Made by a program: the position numbers and the translations under genes. Below, piece after piece: positions 53,805 to 64,000 of a DNA stretch of 64,000 nucleotides. This stretch comes from Desmodesmus armatus (Eukaryota; Chlorophyta; Chlorophyceae; Sphaeropleales; Scenedesmaceae): the NCBI GenBank assembly GCA_007449985.2, contig VIIQ02000647.1:124001-188000 (forward strand), given 5' to 3'. The notes below the pieces were generated by a model that worked only from the letters and a program-made list of their open reading frames with translations, had not been told where the DNA came from and searched no databases. Position 1 is the first letter of the stretch, and each line of letters begins with the position of its first letter.

Positions 53805-56775
53805 ATGCCACACATCCATCTGTCACTGCTGGTGACCCTGTGCATGTTCCTGCTGGCGCTCAATGGAGCTATTGCCGTAGACATTGAGGCCCTCAAGTCG
53901 TCTGCGCAGGCTCTGCAGCCGTGGCTCAAGCAAATCAGGCGGGAATTTCACCAGTTCCCAGAGCTGATGTTTCAAGAGCACAGCACCAGTGCCCGTATCA
54001 GACAGCACCTGGACTGGATTGACATACCCTACAAGTATCCATTTGCTAAGACTGGAGTGGTTGCTCGGATTGGCAAGGGGAAGCCTGTCATAGCCCTTCG
54101 AGCAGATATTGATGCGCTACCTGTGCATGAGCCAGAGGGACTGGCATTCGTCAGTAAGAATGAGGGCAAGATGCATGCATGCGGGCATGACGGTGAGCCC
54201 CCAGTATGCGCAACATAGAAGTAGGATCACTTCGAATGTGCTGGCCGCTTGTGCCTGGCAGCCTCATGTCCTGGTGTGCCTGTTCAACCATCGGATCGCA
54301 CCCACTGTGGAGCTTCGGTGGGCATGACCCAACACGGAAGTAACTCAGGAAGCATCACACAACAGTTCACGCTACACATGTGTATTTGTCTTACTGTCAA
54401 TTGCCCCCACTTCAGCCCATCAACGTGGTTTTTCCCCTGCTTGACAATGACACCCACACACCCGCCACACCCACCGGGCAAAAACCACCAACCACCTCCC
54501 ACCCCTCGCAGGTCACATGACCATGCTGCTGGGTGCAGCTCGGCTGCTAAAAGAGCGGGAAAGCGAACTCAAGGGCACAGTGCTGCTAGTGTTCCAGCCA
54601 GCAGAAGAGGGTGGTGCAGGTGCTGACATCATGATCCAAGAAGGCGCCATAGAGGGTGCCAGTGCTGCATACGCTATGCATGTGTGGCCTACAATCCCTA
54701 CTGGGCAGCTGGCTACAAGGAGTGGCACTATCATGGCTGGGGTAAGGGAGCACCCAACGCTTTGCCACACTGCTTGCCAGCCTGGACCTCTGCTGCACTG
54801 CATAATGTATAAAAATATATTAACATATGTTAATAAGTATATATGTATATTAATCATATAGCATGCCAGCCTCAGACTACAGCAGCCCCTGTCACCTTTG
54901 TCACTGCACTGCCACTGGAAATTATGCAAGTTGAGGTCTGCAGCTTTCTCAAGTCCTCAGTGTGTTATTTGCAGATAGCAAATCAGCCCCCCACCCCCAC
55001 CCCCACCCCCACCCCACCCCCCGCCCTTGCACGGCCTATCCCAGCACCAGTTCTGCAAGTGTTCACTCAAGTCCCTATCCAACTCAGGGGCCTCTTGTGT
55101 GCCTGCTTCTGTGCGTGTGTCCCATGTGCAGTCCTACACGTTCAAGTTCACTGTTCGGGGCCGAGGGGGTCATGCAGCCCTCCCCCACCTGAACATCGAC
55201 CCTGTTCCTGCAGCAGCAGCACTGATAACGGCCCTACAAACACTGGTTTCCCGTGAGACATCACCTCTAGGCAGCACAGTGCTGAGTGTCACTCAACTGC
55301 AGGTAGGTGAAGCAGCAGCAGCAGCGGCGGCGGCTGCTGGAAGCCTTTGCAGGCACTAGCGGAACTGAGCGCTCACTTCCACTAGTATGTGATCTTCACC
55401 ACTGTCTTGTTTTGCAATGGCACCAAACGTACAGTGTAAGGCACTTGGCTTGGTGACAATGGATACAATGCTACTGACAGTCAGAAACCGTCTCGTAAGG
55501 TCTCGTGTGTAACATGTTATGTGTGCACAGGGCAGTGATGCCGACAACATCATTCCAGATGAGGTCATACTGCGGGGAACACTGAGGGCACTGACTCACG
55601 AGCACATGATGTTCATCAAGGGCAGGATTGAACAGGTAAAGGCGGCAAGCAATAACGGCGTCCCAGCTTGTATAAGAGCCCTGCTGCTGATGACACACCT
55701 ATGGCGCTGCGTGCGGCGTTGTTTGACGTTAGGTGGTGTGGATAGCTGGTGCTGTTGCTCTTTTGGCTCGTTGCCGTGCAGTTTGGTGCCTCACTGGCAG
55801 GCGGCTGAGCGCAGCAGCAGCGTGGCAGTACAGCATGCTACTTTGTAGCAGTGTGTTGCATTGAACAGTGTTGCTGATATGAGCGACAGCTCCAGCCAAC
55901 AGCTCCAGCTTTTGGCTGGGTGGAAGGGTGGAGTGCGAGGGAGCATGTGTACTTCTTTGAAGGCACCTGCAGCCCATGGTTGACTCCCTATTGACATAGC
56001 GTGCTGGCTGCTGCTGGTACTGCTGTTGCTGCTGCTGCTGCTGCAGATGGTGCCAGCTGTTGTTGGGGCCTACCAATGCAATGGCACAGTGGACTGGCTT
56101 GAAGATGAGCACCCCTACTACCCTCCAACTGTGAACGACCCTGGTGCAGCTGAGTTTGCCAAGGGTGTCCTTGGCAAGTTGGTGGGGAATGGCAATGTAA
56201 GCGATAGTACACCGTGTCTGCACTGATAGGATTGTGCTTGTTGAATCCGGATCGTGAAGCAGTGATGAATGTTGGATGGGTCACAGGGTGATTGCTGGGC
56301 TGGTTGCTACAGCTGCCACCTGCTACAGCCTGCAGTACTGCACCGCTAGGCTTGTGCGGTGTTTCTTGCATGTGCAGCTGGGTGGGCACAAGATACTTAT
56401 GACACACTCGATCACACCTGCAAATCACAGTATATATATTGTCACTGTGCTAAGGGGCTTCCGTGCATGCTGACAATTCAAGTGTTCTGTATTGACTCTG
56501 TGCAATTACAGGTGTTGGAGACAGACCCGGTCATGCCTGGCGAGGACTTTTCATTCTTTGGACGCAAAGTTCCTGCCACAATGATGTTCATCGGCATCAG
56601 GAACGAGACTTTGGGCTCAATCCACAACTTGCACAGTCCCAATTTCAAGCTGGATGAGAGTGTTTTGCCGCTAGGAGCGGCGGTGCATGCGTCTCTTGCG
56701 ATGTCTTATCTTGAAAGGAATCAGGAGGGGTTCCAGGGTGTTGATGTTGATGCAGAGGGTAGTTGCAAGTTGTAG
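53805..56775 (+). CDS. M20 family amidohydrolase, ILR1/IAA-amino acid hydrolase type
   Basis: Hydrolyses amide-linked acyl or auxin-amino acid conjugates in plants; substrate here unknown. Six exons join in phase to 435 residues, the usual family length: 53805-54192, 54512-54741, 55132-55302, 55531-55635, 56047-56196, 56512-56775. It has an N-terminal signal peptide (LSLLVTLCMFLLALNGAIA). Family motifs in order: REFHQFPELMFQEHSTS, ALRADIDALPV, MHACGHDG-H across the first junction, VFQPAEEGGAGA, FTVRGRGGHAALPH, DEVILRGTLRA, VMPGEDFSFF and HNLHSPNF. Metal ligands (Cys/His of ACGHDGH, Glu-Glu, His of RGGHA) are all present. Introns include a (CCCCCA)n tract (about 54986-55020) and an AT-rich palindromic patch (about 54803-54862). 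There is no ER-retention signal; the C-terminus is DAEGSCKL. Confidence 0.95.
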
Positions 56776-57036
56776 ACAGGCTGTTGACAGGTGGTCAAAG
56801 TTGTGGCAGTCAAAGGTGTGATCAGCCTTCGGCGGCAATGCGTTTTTATTTTCCGTACTTTGTGGCCTAGTTTGCTGGGATCCTCACAGACAAGTGCGCA
56901 GGTTGCCTCCCCAACTGTCACGATCCACATGCAGAAACTGCCCACAACCGCCGAAGCTGCTGCTGCTGTCGGTCGCACTTCCTTCTGCATTAAAGTCTGA
57001 ATCACTAGGGCGCCTCTGCGGCTGCCCTTCCTGTAC

Positions 57037-60000
57037 ATGGCCTTGAGCACTGCTGCACACTCCCACAGAGCTTGCATTCAGGGCCTGTGTTCCTTTCGCA
57101 TCTGCAACCGGCGCAACGGGGCCTACAGGGTCGCAGTAGCTTCCTTAAGCACTCAAGCCTCATCCTCTCAGTCCAGCAGTAGCTCAGTTCCACAGCCCAA
57201 GATGCAGGCTCACGGCATCACGCTCACAGCTGAAGAGAAGGCCCTGTTTGACACGTTGCTAGCAGCAGCAGAGTTTGCTGGTTGCAAAACCGTGCTTAGG
57301 GCAGCAGGAGGCTGGGTCAGGGACAAGCTGTTGGGCAAGCAGTCTGCAGACATTGACATTGCCCTAGACAACATGCTGGGCAAGACCTTTGCAGAAAAGG
57401 TAGGACACAAGCCCGGGGTTGGTATGCTGATGCAGCCTGGTGAGGCGTCTAGCAGTAGCTACAGTGCTGCAGTCCACAGCCGTTCTGCCAGCCCTACCTA
57501 TTGAGCTCAATTGCAGCTGCAGGCCTCAGCCCACGCTGCCACTGATTGCGTGATGGAGAGTGATGGCAACTGTGCGTGCACCACAGTTTAGCAGAGTCTC
57601 AGAAGCGCTACACCAGCTGTTTCCTAAAGGCTGAAACCATTCCGCCCATCAGCAGGGTGCTGCAGCAGCTGCTAGAGTCATATTGCTGAGCATAGCAGCC
57701 AGCACACATCAGCCGATGCCCTAGCTGCACCCTCATCCAGCTGCAACTTGTTAGTGGGTGCAAGATGACCAGCAGCCAGCATCTCATGCAGACTGGGGTT
57801 GCACCCACGAACACTACCAAGAGGCTGTCCTCACACTGTGTCATGTGTGACTTGACGTCACGAGCCCCTGGCTGCATCCTCACTTGTGCCGAGGCTGGGA
57901 CTCTGACTCCCCCACACTTTACACTGCACTGTACTGCCACAACAGGTGAATGAATACCTGGCCTCCCAAGGAAAGGAGACCCACTCAGCCGCCGTTATTC
58001 AGTCAAACCCTGACCAGTCAAAGCATCTGGAAACAGCCCGTATGAAGATCAACGCTCTGTGGATTGACCTAGTCAACTTGCGCTCAGAGACCTACGCAGA
58101 CGGCAGCCGCATCCCAACCATGGAGTTTGGGAATCCACTGCAGGATGCAGAGCGACGGTGCGTGGTCGCACGCTGTGCAGTGACGTAGTACGCAAGCATG
58201 GGTTCCTGCAGGGCCTGTGCTTCAGTTGCGAGCAAGCACCGTGTTGGCATAGGGGTATGTGATGACAATGAAGATCACACATTGAATGATGTGAGGTCTG
58301 ATAACAACCAGCTGGACGCCCAGACTGGGTCACAGCGGTAACGGCCGACGCTTGCAGCGCCGGGTGTGCAGGTTTGTGACTTAGCCAGTGTCAGTGCAGC
58401 ACAGCCTGGGAAGCACATACCAACTGATGTGATTCCGCCCCCCCTGTACCTAACCAAAAAAACTGATGCAGTTGCCTCCAGGAAGTTGAAGACTCAACAG
58501 CCATTGGGGTGTGTGGTGTGTGGTGCAAGCATGTGTGTTGCAGGCAGCAAATCCTGCAGGCAGCGCTTTGGTGAGCTTTGGGGGCCCATACTGATGCCGT
58601 TTTCTGATTCTGTCTGTCTGTCTTGTCTGTATCTTTTGCATGTCCTTGTGTCTGGCAGAGACTTCACGATCAACAGCCTCTTCTACAACCTCAATGAGGG
58701 AGTGGTGGAGGACTTTACTGGAAAAGGGCTTGATGACCTAGGCCAAGGCGTCTTGCGTACACCCCTGCCGCCGCTGCAGACCTTCTTGGATGGTGAGCTG
58801 AGATGTCAGAGCGCTGTTGGAATGGGGTGGAAGCGGCAACGGATACAGCCCAGCACATATGGCACATCAGCTTGCTGTCGCAGCTATGTGTGGCCAGAGA
58901 GTGTGCTGTGAGCTGAGACTGTCAGAGCGCTGTTGAAGCGCACTGGTGTGGAAGCGGCAACATGTACAGCCCAGCACACACAGCACACCAGCTTGCTGTG
59001 GCAGCGACACGTGGCCAGAGGGTGTGCTGTCAAAACACGACTATGCCTTGTGCATGGTGGCTGGACAACTTTGGGGTCCTGTGTGTTGATTGGGCCGCTG
59101 CCCTGACTTCCTGGTACCCTGCCGGCTGCTTCACCCTGCCCTGCAGATCCCCTGCGAGTGATGCGCGCCGTCCGTTTTGCCACTCGCTTTGGCTTTGCAC
59201 CAGACCCTGCCATCATGGAAGCGGCATCCAGTGATGAGGTGAGCGACCTGTGCAAGGGGGCCCCTGTGCAGGCCAAGCCAAGATAAGGTAGCGCTCCCTA
59301 GTAGCAGCCATGGTTGTCCTGTGCCTGCCTTTGGACGGAGGGCTCTGCATGGGCTGACATCGTCTGGAGCAAGGCGTGATCTGCAGGGCTTCCTCAAGAT
59401 GTCAGAGGTCCTACACGTTAGACTGGCATCATTCATTCGAATGAAGGTGTGACTCACACCTTTCAAAATCTGCAGGCGTGCCTAGCAAGTTCCAACATGC
59501 TGGGGTGCTACACCTTGGTGCAGCTTGGGTGTGGCTGTGTTTGTTTGCAGTGCCGCACTCCTACGGTGCAGCAGTGCATGTTTTGCTGCCTCATATCCAA
59601 CTGATTTCCCCTGTACGCCAGCAGGCGTGCTGCACACCAACTTGCTGCTATCAAAGCAGAGTCTTCTGCACTGCCAGCAGGCGTGCTGCACACTCACTGG
59701 CTGCTGGTCAACAGCACGTGCTGCCAGTGATACACGACATCTGTTGCTGGGGCTTGGTGGAGTCACATTTCCGAGGCTGCACACAGCATGGAAAGCCTGG
59801 GGTGCTGCTGTGTGACTGTCACAGGTCCTGTTTCCCGCAAGAGCTTTACTGTGAATCAGCACATGTGCACCCTGTTGAAAGCCTGCTAGCATCACTACCA
59901 CAGTGCCCATCAACCACAGTGAAGTAGGACGCCCCAAGCAGGACGCCCACCCAAGGGTGCCCGGCCGTGTTACATCCCAGCCCTACGTTGCTGGCTGCTC

Positions 60001-63000
60001 AGCTGCTGCTGCTGGTGCCGCCTCAGCACCCTCTGGCACCTTGACTGCCTTGTAGAGCAGCAGGTATGCCATGTGCCAGTCCCCACCACCACACAGTGCC
60101 AGCACATCCTCATCTTTCTTCATGACGAGCTCATCATCGTCAAACAGCACCCAGCTGCCGTCGTGCTGCTTCACCCAAGACACGTAGTGCCCCGAGTCTG
60201 CGCTGCGACCCTTGTGAGTGAGCACACCTGTCAGCTCGTACTTGCCTGGGTGGTGGGACACAGCAGCGGCGGCAGCAGCAGAGGTGCGAGTTGGACCCCT
60301 TGTCAGGATGTTGATGCACAGGAAACCCCACAGTAAGAAGTGAAACGGCCAAGATGTGTTTTGCAGCTGCACAAGGCTGCATGCTGGCGAAAGAAGAAGG
60401 CCCGCAACTGCGTTGGTAATGAGGCAGTAAATCCCTTTGTGGTGAAGCCCTGGACGGCCGCTGGCAGCACCTGCCAGGCGTGCCAGCCAACAACAGTTTC
60501 ATGGTGTCACTGCGCAATGTTTGAGTGTCCTGGTAGGCGGTCAACCCTAGTGTACACCCCACACACAGAGGCAGTGCCACTCAATGCCCTTACCTGTCAG
60601 CGCACCGACCACAGACCCAGAGCTGCTTGCACCGCCCTCCGCATCCTTCATATCCACATCACCACCAGCTGCAGTAGGTGCCTCACCGGCTCCTGCTGCC
60701 GCCTCTGCGGCTCCCGGACCGGGCTTGGGCCCGTCCTCGGTTTTGAGCTGCTTTGCTGTGCGCTTCTGCCGTGCCAACATGTCCTGGTAGTTTCTGTATG
60801 CCTCCCGGGCTGGCTGGAGCTGCTGCTGCAGCTCGGGCGTGCAGAAGTCGTAGACATCTAGCTCTGCTGGGAACGCCACCTGCATAAGGGAGGGGGCAGA
60901 TGGACATCAATCAACACAATGTTGGATGGTTGATGCATTCGCTGGATGCAATGGCTGTGCCTACACAACGCTGGCAGCTGCACCAGGCCAAACTTGGGCT
61001 TCCAACACTGTGCACTACAGTACTCCCTCTGTCAAGGTATTGGCCCTGTAACCAATTCCAGCCGCAGCACACACAAGTGCGTTCTTGCAGAAGCTTGTTG
61101 TGATGCACAGCTCCATCTACATTTCAGGAAACACCTCACTCAGCCAGCCAGGCAGCCAGATAGCCTACCTTGCGCAGGATCTTGGCCTTCTGGCCACCAT
61201 CTGGTGTGCGCTTGAAGAAGAAGCGCATCATTTGTACTGTGAGGTAGGGTGAGAGGCCAGCAATCTTGCTGCTGCCTGTGAACTGCACCAGCCTGTCCAC
61301 CGTGGCGCTGTTCTTCTCCCTGCACAGCGGGAGCAGCAACAGCAGGTGTGCAGGTGTGCAGGTGCATCACGTGTTTGACACCCACTTGCGTGTGGTGAGT
61401 CCCCAGCTGTTCTGCCAGGCATGGTCCTTCCTCCCCCCCCCCCCCCCCACACACACACACAGAGCAGCTGCATGTGTTTTGGGGACAGCAACAACAGAAG
61501 TGCAGGTGCAGCAGCTGTATTTGTTGGGGACAGCAACGGCAGGTGTGCAGGTGTGCAGCTGCATGTGTTGCAAACTTCCAGGCATGCGGCAACCGTCTCA
61601 CCACGGACGACAAGACCACTGCGCTGTGCAAGCTTCACTGAGCCGGCCAATCCGCTGTGTCCTGTTGTGCCTGGTTTCAACTCTGCACAACTTTGCAGAG
61701 TTGAAGCCAGGCACAGCATGACACAGCGGATTGGCCGGCTCGGTGAAGCTTGCACAGCGCAGTGGTCTTCGTCACTTGATGCTTCCGCCTGCCATGCTGT
61801 TATAAGGATCACTAGCCAGCTGACATCACCATGTCGGCCCCCCACCTGTCCTCCACCAACCCCAGGGCAATACCCTGGTGCAGGTAGTTGACATCTTGGC
61901 TGATGTTGCACTTGAGGGAGTAGACCAGGCTGTCCTCCTGCACAGCAGTAAATGACATGCAACACACTTTGTTGCATTTGATTACAGCAATAGTTGACAC
62001 TGAACACACTTTGTTGCATTTCATTTTGCACTTCATGCTTCTGCAAGAGGATTGAAAACTCGGTACATGGTGTGTAGCGCTCAAGTTGCAGCTACTGCAC
62101 GAGGGAAGCCTGGCAGCAATTGCAGAGGGACTAGCAGTACCAGCAACTGGTGGTAGCTAGTGCCTGCAGTAAGTCCAGTGTACAATTCAAGTAATCAAAT
62201 GCAGGCTTGTGCTGTAAGATATCGGTGGCCAATGCCACCTGCTGTAAGTGCCCATTGCATTGGCAAGGGACGCTCTTACTGCATGGCTCAGCAGCAGAGC
62301 AAGCAAGCTTGGTGTGCTGCTTGACTTACTGCTGAACCTGCAGCACAGGCATAGTCAGGTCTGACTTTGTGTCAGCACCCACCTTGAACTCCTCTCCTGT
62401 CTCTTCACTCTTCAGCGCTGTGTGCAGCTTCACACCAAACAGCTGGTCAACCATTGGCTGCCCCACCTCATCCTGTGGCCACCAGGAACGCAGCAACAGC
62501 GACACGGCTAAGCAAACGGACGACCCCGTAGAATGCAGTGGGCACAGTCCACACCTGTACTAATCTGCTGCCGCCGCAAGTCTGGTGCTGCATTGCCAGG
62601 TCACAACCAAGCTTAGCTGAACCCATAAGCGGCGCCCGTGCACTGCTAGCCCTGCGCAGTCAAGCAATGACTGAACGTGTGCATGTGCATACATGTGCAT
62701 GGGCATGAGGTTTTGTGCCTACACCGGCGTTGATTGTGCATACTCGGCAGTTGATTGTGGTGCCGCAACTGACCTTGAGACCCTCCTTGAGTGTGTACAT
62801 GATGTTGGTGAAGCACTCCTCCGCGTCCTGCTGCATGTAGAAGCCCTCGTTGGTCTGCTGCGCAAACTGAGGGAAGCGCTGCCGCAGCATCAGCAGGAAC
62901 TTGAAGGGCGGGAAAGGCTCCCCGCCCTTCTTCAGGTCCTGGAACAGCTCCTGGTTGCTGCAAGCAGCTTCTTGCCTGTATCTGTGCTGAGGCTGGAGGC

Positions 63001-64000
63001 GGGAGCTGCTGCTGCTGCGGGGTTGAATCCCAACACTGCGTCACGCAAGCCCTGTATGCTGTACAGGCACTGCACGGTGCTGTTCATGTAGCAGGTGTTG
63101 CCTAGGTTCTTGAGGCCGGAGCCGTAGGCCTTGGTTGCCAGGGTGTTCTGCTCCTCTTCTGGAAGGTCCTCCACAAACTTGGGCATGTTGGCGGGAGCAT
63201 CGACCTTGACCTCGTCTGCTGAGCCCATCATCATGAGGGTCATACCCTCCTTGGGCTGCTGCTTGCCCCAGTCGTCGTCCTTCAGCTGCCCACCCTTGAT
63301 GAGAACCTTCTGACGGTCTGGGGGCACACCGCTGAGGGTGAACAGCTGGCTCTTGAAGACGAGAGGTGGCTGCGACAGGTCCACCTCGACATCCTTGTAC
63401 AGCTCCTTGCCCCACTTGACGTTGACCTTCATGCTGCAAACACCAGACAGTGCACACCACAGTGTTGAGACTGCTGTCCAAAGCTGGGTCTCTGGTTCCT
63501 TGGACTTTCACCCCTTGGTGTCCTTCCTTCCCGCTGCTTGACAGGGCTTGCTGCTAATATGTCACCCAGGCTAAAGTACAGCTGTTTGGGTTGGCTTGCA
63601 TACCCATGCAGCAGCCAAGTGCAGGAACTGCTTCTCGTCATTCAGATCACACCTGCTTTCGGCCCTCTTCGCTGTCCCGCTCCACACAAGTAGCTGAAGT
63701 GCTGTCGCAAACACGAAATCAACAATCCGGCTGAAACGTTGCGCTTGAGCTTGAGCTGGCACACACTTTGCTGATCAAGAAGGACGAACTGCCACAACTG
63801 CAGAACAAACAAAGGGCTGGCGCTGAACACACACTAAGTGGTGCATGGTCATCATGGATGCCTTGAAAGCTGGATCAGTCCAGCCCCATGACAGTTACAT
63901 GACTAAACGCTGACAGCTTACTGCCTCTTCATCTCCCTCCTCGACCTTGCTGCTGGTCTACCCGCAGGTACGCAATGCTCTGGGCTCCAAGGTCAGCAAG
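57037..64000 (+). CDS. CCA1: CCA-adding tRNA nucleotidyltransferase (5' part; continues past window)
   Basis: Adds the CCA end to tRNAs. Exons 57037-57399, 57946-58157, 58659-58792 and 59147-59238 join in phase; a fifth begins at 63968 and runs off the window. Exon 1 has an Arg/Ser-rich organelle-targeting presequence, then the class II signature TVLRAAGGWVRDKLLGKQSA with the catalytic DIDIAL. Exons 2-3 give RRDFTINSLFYNL, and exon 4 gives PLRVMRAVRFATRFGFAPD. After ASSDE the next family block (compare yeast ALKSKISRER) is not found until 63968: VRNALGSKVSK follows a perfect CCGCAG acceptor in the right phase (0). Intron 4 is therefore 4729 bp and contains the whole UBP6 gene in antisense. 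An internal Met before LTAEEKALF could start a cytosolic/nuclear form, as in yeast CCA1. Confidence 0.93.
58793..59035 (+). repeat. Tandem duplication in CCA1 intron 3 starting at the donor site
   Basis: 58793-58910 (GTGAGCTGAGATGTCAGAGCG...GTGTGCTGT) is followed by a diverged copy at 58911-59035 (GTGAGCTGAGACTGTCAGAGCG...). Shared internal blocks include GGAAGCGGCAAC, ACAGCCCAGCACA and CAGCTTGCTGT. The copied unit begins with the intron's donor. Confidence 0.8.
59970..59974 (-). terminator. TGTAA motif directly behind the UBP6 stop
   Basis: Minus-strand TGTAA starts about 10 bases after the UBP6 stop codon at 59983. A possible green algal polyadenylation signal, suspiciously close to the stop. 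Confidence 0.35.
59983..63432 (-). CDS. UBP6: Proteasome-associated deubiquitinase UBP6/USP14 (nested in CCA1 intron 4)
   Basis: Trims ubiquitin chains at the 26S proteasome. Exons 62774-63432, 62383-62472, 61846-61937, 61169-61319, 60594-60879 and 59983-60245 give 513 residues (human USP14: 494). Exon 1 starts with the ubiquitin-like domain (MKVNVKWGKELYKDVEVDL, VLIKGGQLKDDDW) and has the Cys box GLKNLGNTCYMNSTVQCL, then FAQQTNEGFYMQQDAEECF. Later blocks are DEVGQPMVDQLFGVKL, SLKCNISQDVNYLHQGI, YLTVQMMRFFFKR, LDVYDFCTPELQQQL and the His box SADSGHYVSWVKQHDGSW with GGGDWHMAYLLLYKAV. Catalytic Cys, His and Asp (LFDDDE) are present. Exon 1 is 659 bases where 660 are needed: GKKLLAA and NQELFQDLKKGGE lie in frames one base apart near 62957. 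An Ala/Gly/Glu-rich linker precedes the last exon. The intron 61320-61845 holds a long perfect-looking hairpin. Confidence 0.95.
61612..61769. repeat. Near-perfect 76 bp inverted repeat (hairpin) with 6-base loop
   Basis: Left arm 61612-61687 and right arm 61694-61769 are reverse complements except for four positions, with loop CAACTT (61688-61693). Weaker pairing extends a few bases outward (GACG/CGTC). In plus-strand RNA three of the four differences are G:U wobbles and one is a C/U mismatch; in minus-strand RNA they would be A/C and G/A mismatches. It lies in an intron of UBP6 (-) and at the same time in intron 4 of CCA1 (+). Confidence 0.92.

Noticed and set aside
57037..59238. CCA1 looked truncated after exon 4
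   Set aside because: A phase-matched exon with the next conserved block starts at 63968 at the right edge, so the gene is interrupted by a large intron, not broken.
2787..62957. Programmed ribosomal frameshifting or pseudogenes for the one-base-short exons
   Set aside because: Events hit unrelated housekeeping genes, have no shared slippery motif and are always -1; a sequencing or assembly bias is simpler.
1..64000. tRNA, rRNA or spliceosomal RNA genes
   Set aside because: I scanned for B-box-like GGTTCGA context and known conserved cores and found none I could support; a covariance-model search would be needed to exclude them.

Overview
The window is nuclear DNA of an intron-rich eukaryote, most likely a chlorophyte green alga. 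The evidence is: many short exons with GT-AG introns of about 100 bp to several kb; coding and non-coding DNA full of CAG/GCA/TGC repeats; Ala-, Gln- and Ser-rich protein linkers; a homologue of a plant chloroplast inner-envelope protein; an ILR1-type amidohydrolase; and TGTAA motifs just behind some stop codons. No bacterial operon signals are present. I cannot name the species.

Layout. 1-247 is the Ala-rich C-terminus of a gene entering from the left. 2677-6267 (-) is a secreted alpha/beta hydrolase with huge simple repeats in its introns. 7501-8908 (-) is a MogA-type molybdopterin adenylyltransferase, divergent from 9359-11863 (+), the ESCRT-III subunit SNF7/CHMP4. 13485-18332 (+) is a remarkable multidomain protein: signal peptide, EF-hand, SAM, FN3-like region, membrane segment, FYVE-type zinc finger. 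Its lumenal start resembles animal STIM calcium sensors. 19369-22660 (+) is a PPR protein. 22661-34815 holds no gene I can support. 34816-36369 (-) is a Gln-rich protein. 37878-39543 (+) is a J-domain protein. 40466-48222 (-) is an inositol monophosphatase whose 5.2 kb intron carries a broken LINE with a tandemly repeated 1728 bp 3' unit. 49115-52091 (-) is the RAD51 paralogue XRCC2. 52229-53455 (-) is the plastid envelope protein, divergent from 53805-56775 (+), an M20 amidohydrolase. 57037-64000 (+) is a CCA-adding enzyme that runs off the right edge. Its 4.7 kb fourth intron contains the whole UBP6/USP14 deubiquitinase gene (59983-63432) on the opposite strand.

The genes form no single pathway. 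They are ordinary housekeeping functions (ESCRT, proteasome-associated deubiquitination, tRNA maturation, recombination repair, molybdenum cofactor, inositol phosphate turnover) plus the unusual EF-SAM-FYVE protein.

Two cross-cutting observations matter. First, at least seven otherwise intact exons are exactly one base short, always a loss and never a gain, which points to a sequencing deletion bias and affects any automated gene calling. Second, several local duplications copy exon/intron junctions or a 3' coding end (SNF7, inositol monophosphatase, CCA1).
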